A DNA stretch of 40,712 nucleotides, from assembly GCF_030462475.1 (NCBI RefSeq), contig NZ_JASMRZ010000004.1, forward strand, positions 129,931-170,642, in the 5' to 3' direction. This stretch comes from Variovorax sp. CAN15. Its GTDB lineage: Bacteria; Pseudomonadota; Gammaproteobacteria; Burkholderiales; Burkholderiaceae_C. The position numbers were made by a program, and so were the translations under genes. Below the pieces are notes generated by a model. That model worked only from the letters and a program-made list of their open reading frames with translations. It did no database searches and had not been told where the DNA came from. Every line of letters starts with the position of its first letter. Positions within the stretch are counted from its first letter, which is position 1. Below are positions 16,777 to 23,043 of the stretch, piece by piece.

Positions 16777-17997
16777 ATGGCCAGCACCGGTGTCCAGCAG
16801 CTAGGCGACGTCCGCAGAGGCAAGCTCGCGGGCAACATAGCAGCCTTCGGCCGTGCGCTGCGCCGTGCAGGCGTTCGCACCGATGCCATGCGCATCGCGC
16901 TGGCCGCCGAAGCGGCCTCGCTGGTGGGCGTGGAAGACAAGCTCGACCTGAGCGCCGCCATGGAAGCGGTGATGGTCAGCCGCGAGCAGGACCGCATGGT
17001 GTTCCGCGAACTCTTCGATGCCTGGTTCCGCGACCCGGAGCTGGCCAACAAGCTGCTCGCCCAGATGCTGCCGAGCGCCGAAGGCAAGGCCGAGCCATCG
17101 AAGCGCCGCCCGCGCGTGCGCGAAGCGCTCAGTGCGCCGCGCAACGCCGCGAAGCCGCTGGAGCCGGCCAGGCCCGACCGCGAGATCGAGTTCGATGCCG
17201 CCATGACGTCGAGCGACCGGCAGCGCCTGCAGCACGCCGACTTCAACGCGCTCGGCGCCGCCGAATACCGGCTGGTCGAGCGCCTCGCGCGCGACATCCG
17301 CCTGCCCATTCCCGAGCTGCCTTCGCGCCGCCTGCGCCCCGCCGGCGACGCGGGCCGGCAGCATGCGCGCATGCACTGGCCGGGCGTGCTGCACGAGGCG
17401 GCGCGCACCGGTGGCGAGATCCTGCGCCTGTCCCGGCTGGCCCGGCGCGAGCAGCCGTTGCCGTTATTGGTGCTGGTCGACGTGTCGGGCTCGATGGAGC
17501 GCTATGCGCGGCTGCTGCTGGCCTTTCTGCATGCCGCGACCCGGCGGGCCGGCCGGCGCGACGTGTTCGCCTTCGGCACCCGGCTGACCGACCTGACGCC
17601 GGCCTTCCGGCTGGCCGACACCGACGCGATGCTGGGCGCCGCCAGCCTCGCCATCGACGACTTTGCGGGCGGCACGCGGCTCGGCGCCTCGCTGGCCGAA
17701 CTGCGCCGCGCCCATGCCCGCCGGCTGACCGGCCGCCGCACGCTGGTGCTGGTGATCAGCGACGGCCTGGACACCGGCGAGCCCTCCGTGCTGGAGCAGG
17801 AGCTGCTGTGGCTCAAGCGCCATTCGCGCCGCCTGCTGTGGCTCAACCCGCTGCTGCGCTTCGAGGGCTACGCCCCTCTGGCGCGTGGGGCCGCCGTGCT
17901 GCACCGGCAAGCGGGTGCGATGCTGGCGGTTCACAATCTCAGCGCACTCGAACAGCTCGCAGCGAGCCTGGCCGCCCTGATGCGGTCCGGCCGCTAG
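16777..17997 (+). CDS. VWA-domain maturation protein (CoxE-like)
   Basis: The 406-residue protein has an N-terminal helical part (KLAGNIAAFGRALRRAGVRT), a charged and proline-rich linker near residues 105-140, and a C-terminal von Willebrand A domain. The VWA domain carries the MIDAS motif DVSGSMERYARLLLAF (about 234-249), later TRLGASLAEL and LVLVISDGLDTGEP. CoxE partners with the CoxD ATPase in assembling the CO dehydrogenase active site. It lies seven bases after the ATPase gene, so the two are co-translated. All key MIDAS residues are present. The precise target is presumed to be the form II hydroxylase in this operon. Confidence 0.9.
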   Translation: MASTGVQQLGDVRRGKLAGNIAAFGRALRRAGVRTDAMRIALAAEAASLVGVEDKLDLSAAMEAVMVSREQDRMVFRELFDAWFRDPELANKLLAQMLPSAEGKAEPSKRRPRVREALSAPRNAAKPLEPARPDREIEFDAAMTSSDRQRLQHADFNALGAAEYRLVERLARDIRLPIPELPSRRLRPAGDAGRQHARMHWPGVLHEAARTGGEILRLSRLARREQPLPLLVLVDVSGSMERYARLLLAFLHAATRRAGRRDVFAFGTRLTDLTPAFRLADTDAMLGAASLAIDDFAGGTRLGASLAELRRAHARRLTGRRTLVLVISDGLDTGEPSVLEQELLWLKRHSRRLLWLNPLLRFEGYAPLARGAAVLHRQAGAMLAVHNLSALEQLAASLAALMRSGR

Positions 17998-18031
17998 CGG
18001 TGCCAAGGAAGGAAGACAAAGGAAACCCACC

Positions 18032-18706
18032 ATGGAAATGCTCGGAAACCGCCGCCTGGGCGTCACCCAACAACAGGCCTGGGAGGCGCTCAACGATCCC
18101 GAAACGCTGAAGAAGTGCATTCCCGGCTGCGACAAGTTCGAGCTCACGGGCGACAACCAGTACAGCGTCGCGCTTGCGGTCAAGATCGGCCCGGTCTCGG
18201 CCAAGTTCAACGGCAAGGTGATGCTGTCGGACATCGTGGCGCCCGACGGCTACAAGCTCACCTTCGAAGGGCAGGGCGGCGTGGCCGGCTTCGCCAAGGG
18301 ATCGTCGAGCGTCACGCTCAAGCCAGTCGCTTCTGAAGCGGTGGCTGCTCCTGATGTCCCGGCCGATGGCGGCGCCATCGCGCACGAGGCGGATGCCGCG
18401 ACACCGCCCGCCGCCCCCGCAGGCTGCGAACTCGACTACACCGTGCAGGCCCAGGTCGGCGGCAAGATCGCCCAGCTCGGCCAGCGCCTGATCGACGGCG
18501 CGGCCAAGTCCACGGCCGACGATTTCTTCAAGCGCTTCGAAGCCGAGATGCAGAGCCGCTACGGCCCGCCGCCCGCGCCGGCCGCGGAGCCTGCCGAGGC
18601 GCCGGCGGAGAAGGCCGGCATGATGTCCGGGCTCATGAAGAAGATCGGCCTGGGCAAGAAGGACGACAAGGACGCGCCCGCCGCACCCGGCGGCGACGCC
18701 GCCTGA
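18032..18706 (+). CDS. CoxG-like SRPBCC protein with an internal Ala/Pro insertion and amphipathic tail
   Basis: The 224-residue protein has the CoxG fold at 1-100 (MEMLGNRRLGVTQQQAWEAL, DPETLKKCIPGCDKF, KIGPVSAKFNGKVMLSDI). The fold resumes at ELDYTVQAQVGGKIAQLGQR. Between these, roughly 103-132, is a low-complexity Ala/Pro/acidic segment that family members usually lack. The C-terminus is a Pro/Ala linker, then the basic amphipathic segment MMSGLMKKIGLGKKDDKD. CoxG proteins have been linked to membrane attachment and, in actinobacteria, to quinone delivery to CO dehydrogenase; a similar electron-acceptor role here is inferred. ATG 18032 has AAGGA upstream. Confidence 0.88.
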   Translation: MEMLGNRRLGVTQQQAWEALNDPETLKKCIPGCDKFELTGDNQYSVALAVKIGPVSAKFNGKVMLSDIVAPDGYKLTFEGQGGVAGFAKGSSSVTLKPVASEAVAAPDVPADGGAIAHEADAATPPAAPAGCELDYTVQAQVGGKIAQLGQRLIDGAAKSTADDFFKRFEAEMQSRYGPPPAPAAEPAEAPAEKAGMMSGLMKKIGLGKKDDKDAPAAPGGDAA

Positions 18707-18725
18707 AACCCCGGACCGCACCGTC

Positions 18726-19742
18726 ATGGAAAACCTCGACGTCATGGTGCTGCGCACGCTGCGCGACTGGCGGCGTGCCGGCAAGCGCGCGCTGCTGGCG
18801 ACGGTGGTGCGCACCTGGGGCTCGTCGCCCCGGCCCGTGGGCTCGATCATGGCCCTGGCCGAAGACGGCGCGGTGGTCGGCTCGGTCTCGGGCGGCTGTA
18901 TCGAAGACGACCTGATCGCGCGCTACAGCCATGCCCACGGCAAGGCGGAAGACGTGCCGCTGGGCGCGCCGCCCGCACTCGTGAAATACGGCATTACCGC
19001 CGACGAGGCGCACCGCTTCGGACTGCCCTGCGGCGGCACGCTGGAACTGCTGCTCGAATACGCGCCCGACGCCGGATCGCTCGAACTGCTGGTGGCGCAG
19101 CTGGAGCAGGGCAAGCTGATGCAGCGCACGGTGACGCTGGCCACCGGCGCGGTGCGCATCGCCGAGGCGACGGCGCCCGACGAGCTCACGGTGAACGACA
19201 CCGAGCTGACGAACACCTTCGGCCCCGAATACCGCATGCTGCTGATCGGCGCCGGCCAGCTCGCCGAATACCTCGCCACCATGGCCAAGTTCAGCGGTTT
19301 CGCCGTGACCTTGTGCGACCCGCGCGCCGAGTACCGCACCGCATGGTCGCTGCCCGGCGTGCACATCACGACCGAGATGCCCGACGACGCGGTGACCGCC
19401 TTCAGGGCCGACCGCCGCAGCTGCGTGGTCGCGCTCACGCACGACCCCAAGCTCGACGACCTTGCGCTGCTGGAGGCGCTGCGAAGCGACGCCTTCTACG
19501 TCGGCGCCATCGGTTCGCGCCGAAATGCCGACGCGCGGCGCGAGCGCATGATCGAGCACTTCGACCAGACCGAGGAGTCGCTCGCGCGGCTGCGCGGGCC
19601 CATCGGCATCTACATCGGCAGCAAGACGCCGCCGGAGATCGCGGTGAGCGTGATGGCGGAGATCCTCGCGGTGAAGAACGCGGTGACGCTGCCGCGCGAG
19701 ATGGAAGTGGCGCAGGCCAAGGAGCGGCTGCTGGCCGCCTGA
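18726..19742 (+). CDS. XdhC/CoxF-type molybdenum hydroxylase maturation factor
   Basis: The 338-residue protein begins MENLDVMVLRTLRDWRRAGK and has the XdhC motifs VRTWGSSPRPVGSIMAL and GSVSGGCIEDDLI, plus a FGLPCGGTLELLLE segment with a conserved cysteine. The C-terminal Rossmann domain contains LLIGAGQLAEYLATMA, CDPRAEYR, ALTHDPKLDDLALLEAL and YVGAIGSRRNADARRERM. XdhC proteins bind molybdenum cofactor, protect it and help its sulfuration before insertion into the enzyme. It is the last gene of the Mo operon and converges on the antiporter operon with only 27 bases between. No cytidylyltransferase (MocA) gene is present here, so that step must be encoded elsewhere. Confidence 0.92.
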   Translation: MENLDVMVLRTLRDWRRAGKRALLATVVRTWGSSPRPVGSIMALAEDGAVVGSVSGGCIEDDLIARYSHAHGKAEDVPLGAPPALVKYGITADEAHRFGLPCGGTLELLLEYAPDAGSLELLVAQLEQGKLMQRTVTLATGAVRIAEATAPDELTVNDTELTNTFGPEYRMLLIGAGQLAEYLATMAKFSGFAVTLCDPRAEYRTAWSLPGVHITTEMPDDAVTAFRADRRSCVVALTHDPKLDDLALLEALRSDAFYVGAIGSRRNADARRERMIEHFDQTEESLARLRGPIGIYIGSKTPPEIAVSVMAEILAVKNAVTLPREMEVAQAKERLLAA

Positions 19743-19769
19743 GCCGGCGGCGCGGCCTTCCTTCGTCGA

Positions 19770-20153
19770 TCAGCCCTCGTAGGGCGGGATCGGTCCCTGG
19801 TCCGAAGGCGCCGGCGGCGGCACGTCGCCGTTCTTCTGCCGCTCGCGGAACAGCGCGGCGCGCATCAGGAAGATGGTGGTGACCGGCGTGGTGAGCGCCA
19901 CGAACAGCACGATCAGCACCGCGTGCATGAAGAGGCTGTGGCCCTGCGCCGAGAAATACACGATGGTGGCGACCGTCATCGACCACACGCCGCCGGTGGC
20001 GCCCAGCGTGGGCGCGTGGATGCGGCGGAAGAAGGTGGGCAGGCGCACGAGGCCGAAGGAGCCGATGGCCGCGAAGGCGGCGCCCAGCACCGCGAAGACG
20101 GCGGTGACGATCTCGGCCCACAGCGGCAGCGGACCCGCGATGAAATCGTTCAT
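19770..20153 (-). CDS. phaG: Mrp/Pha cation:proton antiporter subunit G
   Basis: The 127-residue membrane protein has the MnhG/PhaG pattern: about three transmembrane segments, GSFGLVRLPTFFRRIHAPTL with the conserved R-L-P-x-F-x-R-x-H-A motif, and LTTPVTTIFLMRAALFRE. The C-terminal tail is Pro-rich and soluble (VPPPAPSDQGPIPPYEG). It is the last gene of the six-gene operon, separated from phaF by a 61-base palindromic spacer. It is a small structural subunit required for assembly of the whole complex. Confidence 0.92.
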   Translation of the reverse strand: MNDFIAGPLPLWAEIVTAVFAVLGAAFAAIGSFGLVRLPTFFRRIHAPTLGATGGVWSMTVATIVYFSAQGHSLFMHAVLIVLFVALTTPVTTIFLMRAALFRERQKNGDVPPPAPSDQGPIPPYEG

Positions 20154-20214
20154 CGGAATACCTCCGTGCTTCGCACTGCGGTGCGAGCTTGCCTGGGGCG
20201 GCCCGGCGCGGCGC
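20154..20214 (-). repeat. phaF-phaG intercistronic palindromic repeat
   Basis: This is the only real spacer inside the otherwise overlapping antiporter operon. It holds TCGCAC-TGCG-GTGCGA (20171-20186) and an overlapping GTGC-TTC-GCAC, followed by a C+G-rich segment. Its style resembles the REP-like element at 3987-4122 and other Comamonadaceae spacer repeats. Its sequence is distinct, so it would be a different repeat family. Confidence 0.45.
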
Positions 20215-20493
20215 TCATTCGATCACCTCCCCGCGCAGCAGGAACTTGGCCATCGCCGTCGAGCTCACGAAGCCGAACAGCGCGATCAGCATCGCGGCAC
20301 CGAAGTACACGTCGCTCGCATAGACGATGCCCAGCACCAGCATCATCAGCATGCCGTTGATGTAGAGGCAGTCCAGCGCCATCACGCGGTCCTGGGCGGA
20401 TGGGCCGATCAGCAGGCGCGCGACGGCGCACAGCATCGCCACCGCCAGCAGGAACAGCGCGAACTTGAGCGACCAGAAAAGGATGGGCGTCAT
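20215..20493 (-). CDS. phaF: Mrp/Pha antiporter subunit F
   Basis: The 92-residue membrane protein begins MTPILFWSLKFALFLLAVAM and carries the MnhF signature RLLIGPSAQDRVMALDCLYI, in which the conserved aspartates lie, then SDVYFGAAMLIALFGFVSST. Three transmembrane helices fit the family. The start ATG 20493 overlaps the phaE stop by four bases, showing translational coupling. Confidence 0.92.
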   Translation of the reverse strand: MTPILFWSLKFALFLLAVAMLCAVARLLIGPSAQDRVMALDCLYINGMLMMLVLGIVYASDVYFGAAMLIALFGFVSSTAMAKFLLRGEVIE

Positions 20494-20981
20494 GATTCGA
20501 AGATCTCCATCAGCGGACGTTCGTAGCGGCTCTTGATCTGCGCGATGAAGGCCGCCTCGTCCTCGAGGTCGAACACGTGGATCAGCAGGGTGCTGCGGTC
20601 GAAGGCCACCTCGCCCCAGGCGGTGCCGGGCGTGAGGCACATGATCATCGCGAGCACCGCGAGGCCGTTGGGGTCGCGCATGTCCAGCGGTATGCGCAGG
20701 AAGCTTGCCTGGATCTTCTCGCTGCGGCGCGTGAGCAGCGCGCGCGACACCGCGAACACCGACACCGACATGTCGTAGAGCACGACGCCGCACAGCCGCA
20801 GCGCCACGCCGGGCCGGCGCATGCGTACCGTGGCGGGGCGCAGGCCCTTGGTCAGCAGCGGCACCGCGATGGCGAGCAGCACGCCCGACAGCAGCGTGCT
20901 CGCCTCCAGCGACTGGTTGAGCAGCAGCCAGATGACGAACAGCGCGAGCGACAGCGGCGGAGACGGGATCAGGCGCCTCAT
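20490..20981 (-). CDS. phaE: Mrp/Pha antiporter subunit E
   Basis: The 163-residue protein starts MRRLIPSPPLSLALFVIWLL. It has two N-terminal membrane helices, then a cytoplasmic portion with the MnhE features VVLYDMSVSVFAVSRALL and MIMCLTPGTAWGEVAFDRST, ending HVFDLEDEAAFIAQIKSRYE. MnhE helps stabilise the complex. The ATG overlaps the phaD stop (20978-20980). Length is standard for the subunit. Confidence 0.92.
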   Translation of the reverse strand: MRRLIPSPPLSLALFVIWLLLNQSLEASTLLSGVLLAIAVPLLTKGLRPATVRMRRPGVALRLCGVVLYDMSVSVFAVSRALLTRRSEKIQASFLRIPLDMRDPNGLAVLAMIMCLTPGTAWGEVAFDRSTLLIHVFDLEDEAAFIAQIKSRYERPLMEIFES

Positions 20982-22696
20982 TGCGAGCCTGCCTTTTCTT
21001 CGGCCTTGGCGGCGGCCACCGGGTTCGGCACCTGCCGCGCCTCCATCACCGCCGCGCGATAGGCCGTGGGCGTACGCAGGCCCTCGGCGGTGGCCATCGC
21101 GTGGCGCATCACCGGCTCGGCCCAGACCGTCAGCGCGATGCAGGTCGCGATGAGCCCGGCCACCGGCAGGACCTCCAGCGCCGGCAGCGAGGGCAGGTTG
21201 CCGTGCGGCTGGGTCCAGAAATGGCGGATGCCGGTGCGGCTCAGCGCGATCAGCGCGATGAAGCCCGAGGCGATCAGCAGCACCAGGAAGGTCCAGCCGG
21301 CAGTGCCGATGGCACCGCTGCCGTTCATCAGCCCCGAGAGCATCGCGAACTTGCCGACGAAGCCCGACAGCGGTGGCAGGCCGGTCAGCAGCAGTGTGCA
21401 GATCATGAAGCTCAAGCCGAGGAAGGCGACGCCCGCCGGAATGGCCCGGCCGTAGAGCGCCTGCGCGTCGTCGTCGAGGTTCACGTCGCTCAGCGCGCTC
21501 AGGTCTTCGGCCAGGAAGGGCGCCGTGCCCGCGGCCTCGTGCGGCGCCACGCTCATGCCGGCATTGCGCCAGCGCTCGATCATGTCGGTCAGCAGGAAGA
21601 AGGCGCTCACCGCCAGCGTGGAGCTCAGCAGGTAGAAGAGCGCGCCGGCCCACACGGCCGGCTGCCCCAGGCCGACGGCGGCGAGCAGCGTGCCGGCCGA
21701 CATCAGCACGCTGAAGCCCGCGAGGTTGGAAAGCCGCTGCGTGCCGAGGATGCCCAAGGCCGCCACGAAGAGCGTGGCAATGCCCGCGCCCACCAGCACC
21801 GGCTGGCCGAAGGCGGCCGATGCGCCGGTGTCGGGTGCGAACAGCACCGTCCACAGCCGCAGCACGGTGTAGACGCCCAGCTTGGTGAGCAATGCGAACA
21901 CCGCGCCCACCGGCGAGACGGCCGCGCTGTAGGCCGGCACCAGCCAGAAGTTGAGCGGCCAGGCGCCTGCCTTGGCGAAGAAGGCGGTGAAGAGGATGGC
22001 GGTGGCCGCATGCACCAGCCCGCGGTCGCCCGGCGAGAGCTCTGCGATGCGCAGCCCCAGGTCGGCCATGTTGAGCGTGCCGGTCACGCCGTAGAGGATG
22101 GCCGCGCCGATAAGGAACAGCGAAGAGGCCGCGAGGTTGATCGCGATGTAGTGCAGACCCGCCTGCACGCGCAGCCGGCCCGAACCGTGCAGCAGCAGGC
22201 CGTAGGAGGCCGCGAGCATCACTTCGAAGAACACGAACAGGTTGAACAGGTCGCCCGTGAGGAAGGCGCCGTTCAGGCCCATGAGCTGCAGCTGCAGCAG
22301 CGGGTGGAAGTGCACGCCCGCGCGGTCCCAGCGCGAGGTGGAGTAGATCGACGCGGCGAAGGCGATCACGCCGGTGAGCGCCACCATCATGGTCGAGAGC
22401 CGGTCGGCCACCAGCACGATGCCGAATGGCGCGCGCCAGTTGCCCGGCAGGTACACGCCGATGGAGCCGGGGCCGCCGCCGGTGTCGGGCGCGTTCACCC
22501 AGCGCAGCAGCGCCAGCGCGGCCAGCAGGCCGACCAGGCCCGAGACCACGCTCAGGGCCGACTTGGCGCGCCGGCGGTTCTCGCCCAGCAGCAGCATGAG
22601 CGCGGCAGTGAGCATGGGCACGAGGACCGGTACCGCCACCAGGTGCGGCATGCTGAACTCGAGCAGCTGGTCGAGCAGATGAAAGACGTCCTTCAC
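20978..22696 (-). CDS. phaD: Mrp/Pha antiporter subunit D (complex I-like proton channel)
   Basis: The 572-residue polytopic protein is homologous to the proton-translocating NuoM/N subunits of complex I. Visible features are LFVFFEVMLAASYGLLLHGS with the conserved glutamate in a membrane helix, FFAKAGAWPLNFWLVPAYSA with the key lysine, and LTGLPPLSGFVGKFAMLSGL. It starts with GTG at 22696 (GTG AAG GAC), which overlaps the phaC stop. It is about 70 residues longer than many MnhD proteins, with an additional hydrophilic loop around 400-430 (LAEDLSALSDVNLDDD). Confidence 0.92.
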   Translation of the reverse strand: MKDVFHLLDQLLEFSMPHLVAVPVLVPMLTAALMLLLGENRRRAKSALSVVSGLVGLLAALALLRWVNAPDTGGGPGSIGVYLPGNWRAPFGIVLVADRLSTMMVALTGVIAFAASIYSTSRWDRAGVHFHPLLQLQLMGLNGAFLTGDLFNLFVFFEVMLAASYGLLLHGSGRLRVQAGLHYIAINLAASSLFLIGAAILYGVTGTLNMADLGLRIAELSPGDRGLVHAATAILFTAFFAKAGAWPLNFWLVPAYSAAVSPVGAVFALLTKLGVYTVLRLWTVLFAPDTGASAAFGQPVLVGAGIATLFVAALGILGTQRLSNLAGFSVLMSAGTLLAAVGLGQPAVWAGALFYLLSSTLAVSAFFLLTDMIERWRNAGMSVAPHEAAGTAPFLAEDLSALSDVNLDDDAQALYGRAIPAGVAFLGLSFMICTLLLTGLPPLSGFVGKFAMLSGLMNGSGAIGTAGWTFLVLLIASGFIALIALSRTGIRHFWTQPHGNLPSLPALEVLPVAGLIATCIALTVWAEPVMRHAMATAEGLRTPTAYRAAVMEARQVPNPVAAAKAEEKAGSQ

Positions 22697-23043
22697 TCTG
22701 CCTCCTGCCGTTCTTCACCGTCCACATGGTCGGTGCCGGTGAGGCCGCGCGAGGCGAGCATCACGACGAGGAAGAGCGCCGTCATCGCGAAGCCGATCAC
22801 GATCGCGGTGAGCACCAGCGCCTGCGGCATCGGGTCGGCCGTGTTGGCCAGTGTGGCGGTCAGGCCCTTGATGAGCACCGGCTCGCTGTCGACCTTGAGC
22901 CGGCCCATGCTGAAGATGAAGAGATTGACTGCGTACGAGATCAGCGTCAGACCCATGATGACCTGGAAGGTGCGGGGGCGCAGCAGCATGTAGACACCCG
23001 AGCCGGTGAGCACGCCGATGGCAAGTGCGAGCACGATTTCCAT
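22693..23043 (-). CDS. phaC: Mrp/Pha antiporter subunit C (NuoK-like)
   Basis: The 116-residue three-helix protein corresponds to NuoK/MnhC: MEIVLALAIGVLTGSGVYML, LISYAVNLFIFSMGRL, and DPMPQALVLTAIVIGFAMTA with the conserved P-x-P-Q-A-L-V-L-T-A-I-V-I motif. The C-terminal tail is acidic. The start ATG 23043 overlaps the phaAB stop. 'phaC' here is the antiporter subunit, not polyhydroxyalkanoate synthase. Confidence 0.93.
   Translation of the reverse strand: MEIVLALAIGVLTGSGVYMLLRPRTFQVIMGLTLISYAVNLFIFSMGRLKVDSEPVLIKGLTATLANTADPMPQALVLTAIVIGFAMTALFLVVMLASRGLTGTDHVDGEERQEAE

Noticed and set aside
22693..23043. Polyhydroxyalkanoate synthase because of the symbol phaC
   Set aside because: The protein is a 116-residue NuoK-like membrane subunit within an antiporter operon.
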